DNA from: Pantoea coffeiphila
GTDB taxonomy: Bacteria; Pseudomonadota; Gammaproteobacteria; Enterobacterales; Enterobacteriaceae
DNA length: 64,000 nucleotides
Assembly (NCBI RefSeq): GCF_016909495.1
Contig: NZ_JAFBFW010000007.1
Span: 182,900 to 246,899, forward strand
Reading direction: 5' to 3'
The position numbers were made by a program, and so were the translations under genes. The notes under the pieces are model-generated. The model was not told the DNA's origin, searched no databases, and was given only the letters and a program-made list of their open reading frames with translations. Positions 45,922 through 56,347 of the stretch are shown here, piece by piece (within the stretch, counting starts at the first letter, position 1; the number at the start of each line of letters is the position of its first letter).

Positions 45922-46860
45922 GTGGACATCATCTATTACCATCCCTCTTTTAACGCTCAGGCCTGGATTGACGGGGTTCAGCGCCGCCTGCCGGGTGCGC
46001 GGGTCCGACTGTGGCAGCCGGGCGACGACCTGCCTGCCGATTATGCGCTGGTGCGTGAACCGCCCGTCGCCATGCTGCAAGGACGCCAGCTGAAAGGGGT
46101 GTTCGCGCTGGGGGCCGGGGTGGATGATATTCTCGGCCAGTTAAAGCGGCATCCTGAGATGCTGGCACCCGGGGTGCCGTTGTTCCGCCTGGAAGATACC
46201 GGCATGAGTCGCCAGATGCAGGAGTACGCGGTCTATCACGTGCTCGGCTGGTTCCGTCGTTTTAACGAATATCAACAGCTGAAGCGTGAAGCTAGCTGGA
46301 AGCATCTGGAAAACAACCAGCGAGAAGCGTTCTCTATCGGGCTGTTAGGCGCGGGCGTGCTGGGTGGCAGCGTGGCAAAAAGTCTGCTGGACTGGGGCTT
46401 CCCGGTGCGCTGCTGGAGCCGATCGCCGAAGCACATCGAGGGTGTTACCAGTTTCCACGGTCAGGAACAGCTGGGTGAGTTTCTTTCCGGCACCCGGGTG
46501 CTGATTAATCTGCTGCCTAATACGCCGCAGACCGTCGGCATTATTAATCGCCAGTTGCTGAGCCAGCTCAAGCCCGGCGCGTTTCTAATTAATCTGGCCC
46601 GCGGGCCGCATGTGGTTGACGACGATCTGCTGGCCGCGCTGGCGGCGGGGGAAGTCAACGCTGCCGCGCTGGACGTCTTTAACGTTGAGCCTCTGCCTGC
46701 TGACCATCCTTTCTGGTCACATCCTGATATCGCCATTACCCCGCATAATGCGGCTGTAACCTTACCCGAGGAAGCTATGGACTATATCGCAGGGGCGATT
46801 GCCCAGTGTGAAAACAATCAGATGCCGGAAGGCCGCGTTGATTTAGAACGCGGTTACTAA
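45922..46860 (+). CDS. ghrA: GhrA, glyoxylate/hydroxypyruvate reductase A
   Basis: NADPH-dependent reductase of glyoxylate to glycolate and hydroxypyruvate to glycerate (2-hydroxyacid dehydrogenase family). 312 residues. The start is GTG 45922 with AGGAG upstream, giving [15 protein letters not shown] as in E. coli GhrA (MDIIFYHPTF). NAD-binding motif [14 protein letters not shown] near residue 140, catalytic Arg in NLARGPHVV near 228 and His in TPHNAAV near 275. First of ghrA-ycdX. Confidence 0.95.
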   Translation: MDIIYYHPSFNAQAWIDGVQRRLPGARVRLWQPGDDLPADYALVREPPVAMLQGRQLKGVFALGAGVDDILGQLKRHPEMLAPGVPLFRLEDTGMSRQMQEYAVYHVLGWFRRFNEYQQLKREASWKHLENNQREAFSIGLLGAGVLGGSVAKSLLDWGFPVRCWSRSPKHIEGVTSFHGQEQLGEFLSGTRVLINLLPNTPQTVGIINRQLLSQLKPGAFLINLARGPHVVDDDLLAALAAGEVNAAALDVFNVEPLPADHPFWSHPDIAITPHNAAVTLPEEAMDYIAGAIAQCENNQMPEGRVDLERGY

Positions 46861-46913
46861 ACGATAAGGGCCGCCCAGTGAGCGGTGCGGCCCTGAACAT
46901 TAAGGAGTAAATC

Positions 46914-47651
46914 ATGTATCCCGTTGACCTTCATATGCACACCGTTGCCAGCACCCATGCCTACAGTACGCTGCGTGACTACGTGCTTCAGGCACAAACC
47001 TGCGGCGTTAAGCTGCTGGCGATCACCGACCACGGCCCGGATATGGCCGATGCGCCGCACTACTGGCACTTCGTGAATATGAGAGTCTGGCCGCGGGTGA
47101 TTGACGGCGTGGGTATTTTGCGCGGCATTGAAGCGAACATTAAAAACAACGAAGGTGAGATTGACTGCAGCGGGCCGATGCTGGAAGCGATCGACATTAT
47201 CGTTGCCGGCTTCCATGAGCCGGTGCTGCAACCGCAGGATAAAGAACATAATACCAAAGCGATGATTGCCACCATGGCCAACGGACTGGTGCATATCATC
47301 AGCCATCCGGGCAACCCGAAGTATCCTATCGACATTCAGGCGGTAGCCGAAGCGGCGGCAAAGTACAATGTGGCGCTGGAGCTCAACAACTCTTCCTTTA
47401 CCACTTCCCGTAAGGGCAGTGAACCGAACTGCCGCGCCGTTGCCGCAGCGGTAAAAGAGGCGGGCGGCTGGCTGGCGCTCGGCTCGGATTCCCATACCGC
47501 TTTTACCCTTGGTAATTTCGAGCACTGCGTGCGCATCATGCGTGAGGTCGATTTCCCGGAAGATCGCGTGCTGAACGTTACGCCGCGCCGCCTGCTCGAC
47601 TTCCTCGCGCTGCGCACCGGCAAAACGATAGACGAGTTTGCTGAGTTTTAG
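46914..47651 (+). CDS. ycdX: YcdX, PHP-domain zinc phosphatase
   Basis: 245 residues, same length as E. coli YcdX, a trinuclear-zinc phosphatase linked to swarming in E. coli. PHP metal ligands: [14 protein letters not shown] near residue 5, TDHGPDM near 38, the GIEANI Glu near 73, [14 protein letters not shown] near 131 and GSDSHTAF near 192. It follows ghrA by 53 bp, as in E. coli. The physiological substrate is not known. Confidence 0.93.
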   Translation: MYPVDLHMHTVASTHAYSTLRDYVLQAQTCGVKLLAITDHGPDMADAPHYWHFVNMRVWPRVIDGVGILRGIEANIKNNEGEIDCSGPMLEAIDIIVAGFHEPVLQPQDKEHNTKAMIATMANGLVHIISHPGNPKYPIDIQAVAEAAAKYNVALELNNSSFTTSRKGSEPNCRAVAAAVKEAGGWLALGSDSHTAFTLGNFEHCVRIMREVDFPEDRVLNVTPRRLLDFLALRTGKTIDEFAEF

Positions 47652-47777
47652 TTTGGTTGTGAGGGGGGAGTGGCTGCGATTGCGAGTGAATCCGCTAACG
47701 TCAGTTCCGCTTTCACCCCCAGCAGCCCCCGGATCTATAGTATGATTCAGCCCTGACATACTTTTGGAATCGAACTA

Positions 47778-48350
47778 ATGAATGAGTTTTCTATCATCTG
47801 CCGCATCCTTGGCTCGCTGTATAACCGCCAGCCGCAGGACCCGCTGCTGGTGCCGCTGTTTACTCTGCTTCAGTCAGGTAAGCTGCAACAGCACTGGCCG
47901 CTGGAGCAGGATGAACTGCTGACCCGCCTGCAGGAAAACAGCGATCCGCAGCTGCTGGCAGCTGACTATAACGCGCTGTTTGTTGGCAGCGAGTGCAAGG
48001 TGCCGCCGTACGGTTCGCAGTGGCCGCAGGGGCCGCAGGAAGTGGAGGTTCGCGCTTTTCTGACCAGCCGCGGCATGCCGCTGGGCGAAGGACCGGCGGA
48101 TCATTTTGGCGCACTGCTGCTGGCTTCTTCCTGGCTGGAAGATCAGTCCGAGGCCGATGAGTTCCTGGCGCAGGTCACTCTGTTCGATGAGTTCCTGATG
48201 CCGTGGTGCGGCGCGTTTCTCGGCAAGGTGGAGGCTCACGCTTCAACGGCGTTTTACCGCACGCTGGCGGCAATCAGCCGTGAAGCCGTGCAGACGATGC
48301 GCGATGAGCTGGCCGAGCTGGAAGAGCAGCAGGGCGGCGAAACCGAGTAA
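47778..48350 (+). CDS. ycdY: YcdY, TorD/DmsD-family chaperone
   Basis: 190 residues, all-helical, TorD superfamily of redox enzyme maturation proteins. In E. coli YcdY acts with YcdX, enhancing its activity (reported), which fits the gene order here. The family region with VPPYGSQWP near residue 75 and a DHFGALLLASSWL helix near 112 is visible; the C-terminus is acidic. Intact, with a plausible start MNEFSIICRIL. Confidence 0.88.
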   Translation: MNEFSIICRILGSLYNRQPQDPLLVPLFTLLQSGKLQQHWPLEQDELLTRLQENSDPQLLAADYNALFVGSECKVPPYGSQWPQGPQEVEVRAFLTSRGMPLGEGPADHFGALLLASSWLEDQSEADEFLAQVTLFDEFLMPWCGAFLGKVEAHASTAFYRTLAAISREAVQTMRDELAELEEQQGGETE

Positions 48351-48528
48351 GCACCACGTTGCAGCGCAGCCTGTTCGGGCGTTATCTTTCCTGTTGCTGG
48401 CTGCGCGCGAGTCTTCAGTTGCTGTTTTACTGTGGCTGCTGCGTGTTTTCTTCAGGCGCTGTCGTGCTGTGGCTGGTTGTGTGTTTGTTTCAGGCAGATC
48501 TTGCCGTCATTTTCTAATCGCTTACGGG

Positions 48529-49917
48529 CTAACGCTGTTCACTCACCGCCAGCCATTCTGCTGTGGCTGAACCCAGCGGCGATGGCGATCGTGACCACAG
48601 CAGCGGTGTTCCCGGCAGCCGGAACGGTGCGCGAAGCTGGGCCGCAATCCCCCAGTGGGAAATCACCGTTTCCTGTTCTTCATCCTGCGGCTGTCTGGCA
48701 CCCAGCCCGGCAGGCTGCTCATCGACAGAGTAAGGGAAGTCTGACAGCAGGCTGGCGGTACGTGCGAGCGACAGGCGGGCGGCAAACCCGGTACTGTGCA
48801 GTCGCCGCTGGCGCATTCCTTCCAGCACCGCCGCCGCCAGCAGATAGCCGGTAGCGTGATCCAGCGCCTGGACCGGCAGCGGCACCGGCGCATCGCCTCC
48901 CTGCCATTGACGCCCGCGGTCGGCAATGCCGCAGGCCATTTGCACCAGGCTGTCAAAACCGCGCCGGTTTCGCCACGGCCCTGTCCATCCCCATGCGTTC
49001 AGGCTGACGTCGATCAGACCGGGCTTCAGTTTTTGCAAGGTTTCCCGATCGTAACCCAGATTAATCAGCGCATCGGCTCGGTAGCCGTGGACCAGCACAT
49101 CGCTCTGACCCAGCAGGATTTCGAACTGACGCCGCCCTTCGGTTGATTTCAGGTCCAGCCGCGCGCAGCGTTTTCCCAGAGTAATCTCTTCTTCTAAAGA
49201 GGGTTCCTGCCAGCCTGGCGGATCGATGCGCAGCACCTCTGCGCCCAGCCCGGCCAGGAAGCGTGTGGCGACCGGCCCGGCAATAATTCGCGTCAGGTCC
49301 AGCACCCGTACGCCGTGCAGCGGGCGAGCAGGGGGGAGCGACCATTCAGGAGGTGGTCCGCAGGGTTGCAGGCTTTGCTCAATCAGCGCTTCACGACTGA
49401 CACTTTGCCCCTGCGGATGCTGCTGCCACTCCTCGCGGCTGCGTAACGCGGCCGCGCATCCACCGGCATCCACCACGGCCTGTTCGAGAGTGAAACGGTC
49501 CCATCCCGTGACCGTGGCGGCCAGCGCCTGACGGTTATCGTGCCTGCCCAGCACGCGTTCCATCGCTTCGCGGTGATGCGGCGCATTGGTATGCAGGCGG
49601 AGCCAGCCGTCAGCGCAGGCGTAATCACCGGCAAACGGGTCCCACAGTGAAACTGGCGGGCGATTAATCGGGCGAAGGGCGTGCTGGAACCAGCGCGAAG
49701 AGAGGGCTGAGTCAACGTGCAGCGGCTGGGAGTTATCGATCAGGCTGGCGACGGCCTGGGCAGCCAGTGCAATGCTGGTGGTGGCCAGTTCACTGACCGG
49801 ATAAGCGGACACCAGGGCCTGGCGACCGGAGAGGATAAGCGGAGGCGGGGGCGATAATGCATTGCGTAACCCCTGCCACAGCTGCTGCCAGAGCTCAGCG
49901 GTTATCCGATCGTTCAT
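48529..49917 (-). CDS. class III (CaiB/BaiF) CoA transferase
   Basis: 462 residues from ATG 49915-49917; a GTG at 49920 is an alternative. The C-terminal part is a clear family III CoA transferase: LHGVRVLDLTRIIAGPVATRFLAGLGAEVLRIDPP near residue 203, CARLDLKS near 250 and GFDSLVQMACGIAD near 322 with the region of the catalytic Asp. The N-terminal 190 residues look like a second, degenerate half. Acyl substrate unknown. It ends up next to a co-directional EamA exporter gene 18 bp upstream, so the two may form an operon. Confidence 0.85.
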   Translation of the reverse strand: MNDRITAELWQQLWQGLRNALSPPPPLILSGRQALVSAYPVSELATTSIALAAQAVASLIDNSQPLHVDSALSSRWFQHALRPINRPPVSLWDPFAGDYACADGWLRLHTNAPHHREAMERVLGRHDNRQALAATVTGWDRFTLEQAVVDAGGCAAALRSREEWQQHPQGQSVSREALIEQSLQPCGPPPEWSLPPARPLHGVRVLDLTRIIAGPVATRFLAGLGAEVLRIDPPGWQEPSLEEEITLGKRCARLDLKSTEGRRQFEILLGQSDVLVHGYRADALINLGYDRETLQKLKPGLIDVSLNAWGWTGPWRNRRGFDSLVQMACGIADRGRQWQGGDAPVPLPVQALDHATGYLLAAAVLEGMRQRRLHSTGFAARLSLARTASLLSDFPYSVDEQPAGLGARQPQDEEQETVISHWGIAAQLRAPFRLPGTPLLWSRSPSPLGSATAEWLAVSEQR

Positions 49918-49935
49918 CACGCCCTCCAGAAATGT

Positions 49936-50865
49936 TTAATGTCGTTTGCTGCGCCCCGCATAGCGGAACCGCGCCAGTTTTGCATGCATACGCAGATTGC
50001 GCAGGTTGATCACCGCAATTGCCGTTCCAAGAATGACCAGCAGCGAACCCGCAGCCTTGAAACCGTTCATCTCATCGCCGAGCACCAGCACGCCCATGAT
50101 CACCGCCAGTACCGGCGTCAGCAGGGAATAAGGCATGATCAGGTTAACGTTGTAGTGCTTCAGCAGGCTGTACCATAAAGAGTAGGCAACAATCGACGAA
50201 CCAATAGCGCTAAACAGAATACCGAACCAACCGCGCCAGGACGAGTTAACCAGCAGCGTCAGCTGATCGGATTCGGTCAGCCAGGACGCGCAACCAACGA
50301 TGGGTATCGCCAGAAATGACAGCCAGCCGGTCATCGTCAGTGGACTGATCGGCGGCGATTTTTTGACAATCATATTGCTGATTGCCCAGCCCAGCGCGCT
50401 CAGCAGCAGCAGAACCAGTACCCACCAGTTGGGGATTGTCGGGCTGCCGGACAGCACCACCACGCCGCTCAGAGAGATCGCAATACCCACCAGCTGGACC
50501 AGACGTAGCTTCTCTTTGAGGATCACCATCGCCAGCAGCATAGCAATCGGCGTACCGAGCTGGACGATCACCGCCGCCGTTCCGGCATCGGTGTTGTTGA
50601 GGCTGATAAAGAGTAACGAGAAGTGCATAAAGCCGAAGGTAAAGGCCAGGACGATAAGATAACGCAGCTGCTGAAGATTCACGCGGGTAAACGGCACCAG
50701 AATCAACGCCACCACCACAAATCGCAGGGTGGTGATCATCAACGGGGGAAGGTCCATCAGGCCCCATTTGATGGCGATATTGTTGAATGCCCAGATTGAT
50801 ACCACCAGAAGTATCAGAAAAAAATGCCGCAGCGCCACCGCACAATCCTTAAAATAACGTTTCAC
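49936..50865 (-). CDS. EamA/DMT-family exporter
   Basis: 309 residues with ten hydrophobic segments in two EamA repeats (SIWAFNNIAIKWGL in the first, LSALGWAISNMIVKK in the second). Related to RhaT/YdcZ/YedA-type transporters but not the same as YedA at 4680-5597. C-terminus is basic (KLARFRYAGRSKRH), which is cytosolic by the positive-inside rule. Substrate not readable. Upstream of, and co-directional with, the CoA transferase gene. Confidence 0.85.
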   Translation of the reverse strand: MKRYFKDCAVALRHFFLILLVVSIWAFNNIAIKWGLMDLPPLMITTLRFVVVALILVPFTRVNLQQLRYLIVLAFTFGFMHFSLLFISLNNTDAGTAAVIVQLGTPIAMLLAMVILKEKLRLVQLVGIAISLSGVVVLSGSPTIPNWWVLVLLLLSALGWAISNMIVKKSPPISPLTMTGWLSFLAIPIVGCASWLTESDQLTLLVNSSWRGWFGILFSAIGSSIVAYSLWYSLLKHYNVNLIMPYSLLTPVLAVIMGVLVLGDEMNGFKAAGSLLVILGTAIAVINLRNLRMHAKLARFRYAGRSKRH

Positions 50866-51069
50866 TCCTGAATATCATGGCATGAAATGCAGCGAATGAA
50901 GCGCTAAAGTGCCACTTTTTTTCAGCATGCCATCGCGTAAAAGGCGCTAAATACGCGGCGGCTTAAGCTGATGCTTTGTTTACAATTTGCCAGAAAAGTT
51001 ATAAGACAGTTAGCAAGCAAAGTGTCAGGATAAGAGACTGGGAATTGTACTCAGCCAGGAGAGATAAGC

Positions 51070-51786
51070 GTGAAGCTACCGTTAGCCATTATCCAACTTG
51101 AAACGCCGCCGCTGCCGGTCAGTGAGCTGGTGGGCGATCAGCAGCTGTGGTTTGTGCAGGCGCTTGGCCTGTCGGCCGGTGAGTATATTGTTGTACGCCC
51201 GGACCTCGGCGAGACGTTGCCCGACCCGGCAACCATTTCCGCCGCCATTCTCAGCGGCTCCTGGGCGATGGTGACCGATCATGCCGACTGGAGCGAGCGG
51301 ACCGCCGCGTGGGTGCGCCATCTGGTGGCGGAAAAGCTGCCGCTGCTCGGTGTCTGCTACGGTCATCAGCTGATGGCCTATGCGCTGGGCGGCAAGGTTG
51401 GTGATAACCCCAACGGCTGGGAGCGTGGCTTACAGCAGCTGGAATCCAGCGCGACAAGGCATCAGGACCCGCTGCTGGCCTCGCTGCCGCAGCATTTTTC
51501 GGCCTGGCTATCCCATCGTCAGTCGGTGCTGGCACCGCCGTCGGGCGCGCAGGTGCTTGCCAGCTCTGCCCTGGAACCCTGCCAGATTATCCGCTATTCC
51601 CCGCAGGCGCTGTCGGTGCAGTTCCATCCTGAATTTACCGCAGAAATTATGACGGCCTGCCTGCATAACAGTCTTGGCGATGAGCAGGCTAAAAAGCTGA
51701 TGCACAATCAGCCGGAGCCGGAGTGGCCACGCCAGCTGCTGCAGGATTTCTGGCAGCAGCAGCAGCCAGCGGCGAAACGCGCCTAG
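51070..51786 (+). CDS. class I glutamine amidotransferase-like protein
   Basis: 238 residues from GTG 51070 with AGGAG upstream. Triad: Cys in LLGVCYGHQLMAYALGG near residue 99, then QFHPEF with His and Glu near 183. It lacks a synthetase domain, so it belongs to the stand-alone GATase group related to YfeJ and plant gamma-glutamyl peptidases. The acceptor or substrate is unknown. Single gene with its own hairpin downstream. Confidence 0.85.
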   Translation: MKLPLAIIQLETPPLPVSELVGDQQLWFVQALGLSAGEYIVVRPDLGETLPDPATISAAILSGSWAMVTDHADWSERTAAWVRHLVAEKLPLLGVCYGHQLMAYALGGKVGDNPNGWERGLQQLESSATRHQDPLLASLPQHFSAWLSHRQSVLAPPSGAQVLASSALEPCQIIRYSPQALSVQFHPEFTAEIMTACLHNSLGDEQAKKLMHNQPEPEWPRQLLQDFWQQQQPAAKRA

Positions 51787-51804
51787 TTTAGCGACGATTC
51801 ATCG

Positions 51805-51825
51805 GGTGGCTCTTCGTGAGCCACC
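51805..51825. terminator. hairpin after the amidotransferase gene
   Basis: A perfect 8-bp stem GGTGGCTC / GAGCCACC with a TTCGT loop, 19 bp past the stop; no T-run. Confidence 0.55.
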
Positions 51826-51980
51826 TCACATCCGATCCGTAAAATCCACATTTCCTTCCGGCTTCGTCACAGTTTCCGCTGGCGCGATCTGACATTCTCG
51901 TCTTTATCAACAATGTTAATAATTAGTTATTTCATTGTTAATTAATACCGCCGAGTGATGTGAATTTCAACAGGAGAACG

Positions 51981-53504
51981 ATGATGCGCTACGCTTATCC
52001 GGGCAGTAAAGATTCCCTGATCGTGCTTAAACCGCAGTATGGCAACTTCATCAACGGTGAGTTTGTGCCGCCGGTTAACGGCCAGTATTTTACCAATACC
52101 TCACCGGTCAATGGTTCGGATATCGGCCAGTTTCCGCGCTCCGATAAAGACGATGTGGAAAAAGCGCTGGATGCTGCCCACGCCGCTGCCGATGCCTGGG
52201 GTAAAACCTCGGTACAGGCGCGTTCTCTGACCCTGCTGAAAATCGCTGACCGACTGGAAGAGAAGCTGGAATACCTTGCCGTGAATGAAACCTGGGATAA
52301 CGGCAAGCCGGTGCGTGAAACGCTGGCCGCCGATATGCCGCTGGCGGTGGACCACTTCCGCTACTTTGCCGGCTGCCTGCGCGCGCAGGAGGGCACCGCC
52401 GCTGAAATTGATGAATTCACCGCCGCCTATCACTTCCACGAGCCGCTGGGCGTGGTGGCGCAGATTATTCCCTGGAACTTCCCGCTGCTGATGGCGGCCT
52501 GGAAGCTGGCCCCGGCGCTGGCGGCGGGCAACTGCGTGGTACTGAAACCGGCTGAACAGACGCCGCTTTCCATCACGCTGTTCGTGGAGGTCATTGCCGA
52601 CCTGCTGCCGAAAGGCGTGCTTAACGTGATCCACGGCTACGGCAAGGAGGCCGGTGAAGCGCTGGCCTCTAATCCGCGTATCGCCAAGGTGGCCTTTACC
52701 GGTTCAACCGCTACCGGCGGCCATATTCTGGAACTGGCGGCGAAAAACCTGATCCCGTCCACCGTTGAGCTGGGCGGCAAATCACCGAATATCTTCTTCG
52801 AAGACATCATGCAGGCCGAAGAGTCGTTTATCGAAAAAGCGGCGGAGGGCGTGGTGCTCGGCTTCCTTAACCAGGGCGAAGTGTGTACCTGTCCTTCCCG
52901 CGCGCTGGTGCAGGAATCCATCTACGAACCCTTTATGGCGGCGGTGATGAAGCGGGTGAAAACCATCCGGCGCGGCGATCCGATGGATACCGATACCATG
53001 GTCGGCGCGCAGGCCTCCCAACAGCAGTTTGATAAAATTCTTTCCTATCTGGACATCGCGCAGAAAGAGGGCGCTGAAGTGCTGACCGGCGGCGGGGTGG
53101 AGAAACTCGAAGGTGACCTCAACGGCGGCTATTACATTCAGCCGACGCTGCTGAAGGGCACTAACAGCATGCGCGTCTTCCAGGAGGAGATTTTTGGGCC
53201 GGTGGTGGGCATTACCACCTTCAAAGATGAAGCTGAGGCGATTGCCATTGCCAACGACTCGATTTATGGCCTGGGTGCCGGCGTCTGGACCCGTGATATC
53301 AACCGTGCCTACCGCGTTGGCCGGGCGATCAAGGCTGGGCGCGTATGGACCAACTGTTACCACCTCTATCCGGCACATGCGGCGTTTGGCGGCTATAAGA
53401 AATCCGGGATTGGCCGCGAAACCCACAAAATGATGCTCGATCATTATCAGCAGACTAAAAACCTGCTGGTCAGCTACAGCGTACAGCCGCTCGGCTTCTT
53501 CTGA
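51981..53504 (+). CDS. AldB-type aldehyde dehydrogenase
   Basis: NAD(P)-dependent oxidation of aldehydes to acids; closest recognised relative is E. coli AldB, and ExaC of Pseudomonas. About 507 residues from ATG 51981 or the adjacent ATG 51984, AGGAG upstream. PWNFPLLM cofactor motif near residue 163, catalytic Glu in [12 protein letters not shown] near 261 and Cys in [13 protein letters not shown] near 302, as in AldB (CTCPSR). The C-terminus [19 protein letters not shown] also follows AldB. Monocistronic, closed by a strong terminator. Confidence 0.9.
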   Translation: MMRYAYPGSKDSLIVLKPQYGNFINGEFVPPVNGQYFTNTSPVNGSDIGQFPRSDKDDVEKALDAAHAAADAWGKTSVQARSLTLLKIADRLEEKLEYLAVNETWDNGKPVRETLAADMPLAVDHFRYFAGCLRAQEGTAAEIDEFTAAYHFHEPLGVVAQIIPWNFPLLMAAWKLAPALAAGNCVVLKPAEQTPLSITLFVEVIADLLPKGVLNVIHGYGKEAGEALASNPRIAKVAFTGSTATGGHILELAAKNLIPSTVELGGKSPNIFFEDIMQAEESFIEKAAEGVVLGFLNQGEVCTCPSRALVQESIYEPFMAAVMKRVKTIRRGDPMDTDTMVGAQASQQQFDKILSYLDIAQKEGAEVLTGGGVEKLEGDLNGGYYIQPTLLKGTNSMRVFQEEIFGPVVGITTFKDEAEAIAIANDSIYGLGAGVWTRDINRAYRVGRAIKAGRVWTNCYHLYPAHAAFGGYKKSGIGRETHKMMLDHYQQTKNLLVSYSVQPLGFF

Positions 53505-53518
53505 TTGCCTGCATTGTC

Positions 53519-53545
53519 AAAGCCGGGACTATCCCGGCTTTTTTT
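53519..53545 (+). terminator. rho-independent terminator after the aldehyde dehydrogenase
   Basis: An 8-bp stem AGCCGGGA / TCCCGGCT with a 3-nt loop, followed by six T's, 15 bp after the stop. Confidence 0.92.
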
Positions 53546-53698
53546 ATTGCTTAAAAACGCCTGTCTGACCGACGGGCCAGCTATGCTGGCTGCGGGATCG
53601 CCATAATAGAACGATGCAGCCGCTACTGCGGTAGGGGGGCCAGCCCGTGCGGTAAGCCAGCGCCACGACGCTCCGCAGGAGCTGATGCCGGTGTGGGG

Positions 53699-54265
53699 TT
53701 AACCCGCGCGGCGAGCCAGCGCTGCCAGCGCGTCCAGCTGCGCCGTCAGATGATGGCGGGTGCTCTCATCGCTGACCGTGCCTTTTTCCGCGTCGATGCG
53801 GCTGCCCGCCTGGCCGATCATGATTTCCGGTTTATTAATCACGTTGGCGTTGAGGAACACCAGACTCTGGCGAAGATGATACTGCGCGCGCGCGCCGCCG
53901 ATAGCGCCAGGAGAGACGGTCTGAATCGCCAGTGGCTTACCCGAAAGCGGGCTGTCCGGCAGGCGCGACAGCCAGTCGATGGCGTTTTTCAGCGCGCCGG
54001 GAACCGAGTAGTTATATTCCGGCGTAACAACAATCACCCCGTCAGCGGCGGCAATCGCAGCACCCATGGCCAGCACGGCTTCCGGAAATCCTTCCGCCTG
54101 AATATCGGCATCGTAGTGGGGGAAGTCGGCCACGGAGCCAAGCGGACTGATTTCCACGCCAGAAGGCGCCAGTTCAGGCAGGCTGTTAGCAACAATGGCG
54201 TTCAGCGAAGCTTTACGCAGGCTGCCAAGCAGGGTAACGAATTTAAGCGGACGTACGTCAGACAT
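53699..54265 (-). CDS. ChrR/YieF-type NAD(P)H:FMN quinone reductase
   Basis: 188 residues, flavodoxin-like fold. FMN phosphate loop GSLRKASLN near residue 14 and the TPEYNYSVPGALKNAIDW motif near 82 are the signature of the NADPH-dependent FMN reductase family that includes E. coli ChrR (YieF). Those enzymes reduce quinones by two electrons, and also chromate. Start ATG at 54263-54265 (MSDVRPLKFVTLLG). Divergent from hemB across 255 bp. Confidence 0.9.
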   Translation of the reverse strand: MSDVRPLKFVTLLGSLRKASLNAIVANSLPELAPSGVEISPLGSVADFPHYDADIQAEGFPEAVLAMGAAIAAADGVIVVTPEYNYSVPGALKNAIDWLSRLPDSPLSGKPLAIQTVSPGAIGGARAQYHLRQSLVFLNANVINKPEIMIGQAGSRIDAEKGTVSDESTRHHLTAQLDALAALARRAG

Positions 54266-54520
54266 GTTTGATTCCCTTTGATGTTCAGAATGAAAGTCAA
54301 AACGGCAGGAGCCGAAGCAGAATACCAGCCTCTGTGAAGGGAAGGGGGAAAAAATGTGAATTTTCTGTAGCTAACAAAGCACTCTGTGCCGTTAAGGCGC
54401 AGGTAATTTCCACAAATATTGTCATCTGCCGCCCGGAGGTATAGTGTTAGCGCACTATTCACTTTTATCATCACCGCCGCGTGATTTTGCCGGTGACTGA
54501 GTCGTTAAACCGAGGTTGTT

Positions 54521-55498
54521 TTGTCTACGAATTCTCTCATCCAGCGTCCAAGACGCTTACGCCAGTCCGCTTCTCTTCGCTCCCTGTTCCAGGAATCCAG
54601 CCTGAGTCTGAACGATCTGGCGCTGCCAATCTTCGTTGAAGAAGAGCTGGATGACTATAAGCCGATCGCCGCCATGCCGGGCGTGATGCGCATCCCTGAA
54701 AAGCGCCTGGCCTATGAGATCGAGCGAATTGCCAAAGCCGGCGTGCGGTCGGTGATGACCTTTGGTATTTCACATCATACCGACGCCACCGGCAGCGATA
54801 CCTGGAACGAGAATGGCCTGGTGGCGCGCATGTCGCGTATCTGCAAAGACACGGTGCCGGAGATGATTGTGATGTCCGATACCTGCTTCTGTGAATACAC
54901 CAGCCACGGCCACTGCGGCGTACTGCACGATCACGGCGTGGATAACGATGCAACGCTGATTAACCTCGGCAAGCAGGCGGTGGTTGCCGCCCAGGCCGGA
55001 GCCGACTTTATCGCACCTTCTGCGGCGATGGACGGCCAGGTTGCGGCGATCCGCGCTGCGCTGGATGCAGCCGGTTTCACCGACACGGCGATCATGTCCT
55101 ACTCCACCAAGTTCGCGTCATCCTTCTATGGCCCGTTCCGTGAAGCGGCCGGGACCTCGCTGAAGGGCGATCGTAAAACTTATCAGATGAACCCGATGAA
55201 CCGTCGCGAAGCCATTCGCGAGTCGCTGATCGATGAAGCGGAAGGTGCCGACGCGCTGATGGTAAAACCGGCGGGTGCCTATCTGGATATCCTGCGCGAT
55301 GTGCGCGAGCACAGCCGTCTGCCGCTGGCCGCCTATCAGGTGAGCGGTGAGTACGCGATGATTAAGTTTGCCGCGCAGGCTGGCGCTATCAGTGAAACCG
55401 ACGTGGTGCTGGAAAGCCTGGGCGCAATTAAGCGTGCCGGTGCGGATATTATTTTCAGCTACTTCGCGCTGGATCTGGCGGAAAGAAAACTGCTGTAA
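54521..55498 (+). CDS. hemB: HemB, 5-aminolevulinate dehydratase
   Basis: Condenses two 5-aminolevulinate molecules to porphobilinogen in heme synthesis. 325 residues from TTG 54521 ([15 protein letters not shown]); GAGG lies 5 bases upstream and no ATG occurs near. Active-site zinc cysteines are in [15 protein letters not shown] near residue 118; the two Schiff-base lysines are in [15 protein letters not shown] near 192 and [10 protein letters not shown] near 247. Not in an operon; two hairpins follow. Confidence 0.97.
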   Translation: MSTNSLIQRPRRLRQSASLRSLFQESSLSLNDLALPIFVEEELDDYKPIAAMPGVMRIPEKRLAYEIERIAKAGVRSVMTFGISHHTDATGSDTWNENGLVARMSRICKDTVPEMIVMSDTCFCEYTSHGHCGVLHDHGVDNDATLINLGKQAVVAAQAGADFIAPSAAMDGQVAAIRAALDAAGFTDTAIMSYSTKFASSFYGPFREAAGTSLKGDRKTYQMNPMNRREAIRESLIDEAEGADALMVKPAGAYLDILRDVREHSRLPLAAYQVSGEYAMIKFAAQAGAISETDVVLESLGAIKRAGADIIFSYFALDLAERKLL

Positions 55499-55525
55499 CG
55501 GCTGTTATCACAGCCGTTGACGTGT

Positions 55526-55555
55526 CAGGCGGACCTCTGTGGCCCGCCTGTTTAT
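55526..55555 (+). terminator. terminator after hemB
   Basis: A 10-bp stem CAGGCGGACC / GGCCCGCCTG with one mismatch, then TTTATTTT. A first hairpin, AACGGCTG / CAGCCGTT (55497-55518), overlaps the hemB stop codon. Confidence 0.75.
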
Positions 55556-55594
55556 TTTACGGGCTGGAATGTGTCGCCTGACGTGTGATTAACT

Positions 55595-55654
55595 TTCTGC
55601 TTCTGCTTCTGCTTCTGCTTCTGCTTCTGCTTCTGCTTCTGCTTCTGCTTCTGC
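55595..55654. repeat. TTCTGC hexanucleotide tandem repeat, 10 perfect copies
   Basis: Ten uninterrupted TTCTGC units fill 60 bp between the hemB terminators and the stop codon of the EthD gene (12 bp away). On the minus strand the unit reads GCAGAA. No interruptions, so the copy number is likely to vary by slippage. It lies outside any supported coding frame. Confidence 0.98.
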
Positions 55655-55666
55655 CCGCAAACGCGG

Positions 55667-55969
55667 TTAGCCCTTAACCACCACGTCTGAGATAAATTTA
55701 ACCGACGTCACGTTGGTAAAATTCGCCACGTCGGCGGTAAATTCTTCCGCGTGCGGGGCCATCACCTGCTGGAACGCCTCGAGGCTTGCGCAGTAAATGT
55801 GGCAGGCGGCGATAAACGGGGCATCTTCACCTAAGGGTTTATCAAGCTCATAAGAGAGGCAGGCGTCACCCATCCGCGTTTTGATCAGCGGCAGATGCAC
55901 ATCGCGGTAGTAGTCGTGGTCGAAGTGGGCATCGCTGCGGTTGGGGTAAAGCACGCTGAATTTAATCAC
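55667..55969 (-). CDS. EthD-family ferredoxin-like protein
   Basis: 100 residues from GTG 55967-55969 (MIKFSVLYPNRSDAHF), with GAGGA 8 bases upstream; the longer frame upstream is rejected because the family starts at this point. It shows the EthD pattern YYRDVHLPLIKTRMG near residue 20 and a C-terminal half FIAACHIYCASLEAFQQVM. EthD-like dimeric alpha-beta barrels are found in various catabolic pathways; function here is unknown. It is not muconolactone isomerase by sequence. The tandem repeat lies right behind its stop. Confidence 0.78.
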   Translation of the reverse strand: MIKFSVLYPNRSDAHFDHDYYRDVHLPLIKTRMGDACLSYELDKPLGEDAPFIAACHIYCASLEAFQQVMAPHAEEFTADVANFTNVTSVKFISDVVVKG

Positions 55970-56347
55970 CGGGAAATCCTCTGGTTTAGGTAATAAGTCA
56001 TATCTGAACAGGGCAAGTATACCCGTTGCGCACGAGGTCGGATTAGCGGGATGAGTCCTGCCGATCATGCTGCTGCGGCTTATGTCGTGAACCCTCTGAT
56101 TTTTCACTAAACCTGGCAGCCCCCCGATCCCTGACTATACTGAATGCTGATGTTATGCGCATTGAGGGGCGTCGGGGATGAGGGTAGTACTCCATCGCAC
56201 AGAGTTTGATTTTGATCCGGGAGAGCAACATCGTAGTCAAGAATTCCCCCCATTCAGCCCTTTTTTATCCTGCCCGACGATCGCGATTTCACTGAGTTTT
56301 CCCCTTTTTGCGCGGAAAGTTTGCCTATGTCTAATCAGGAGGAATGT
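55970..56347. other. intergenic region before otsB
   Basis: Divergent spacer between the EthD gene and otsBA. No supported gene. It ends in TTTTCCCCTTTTTGCG and the AGGAGG site of otsB. I see no clear sigma-S or other operator. Confidence 0.45.

Noticed and set aside
55595..55654. A CRISPR array at the TTCTGC repeat
   Set aside because: The units are 6 bp and contiguous with no spacers, so it is a simple tandem repeat.
55667..55969. The EthD-family gene as the missing muconolactone isomerase (CatC)
   Set aside because: Size is similar and both are ferredoxin-like folds, but the sequence follows the EthD pattern and the gene is far from the cat cluster.
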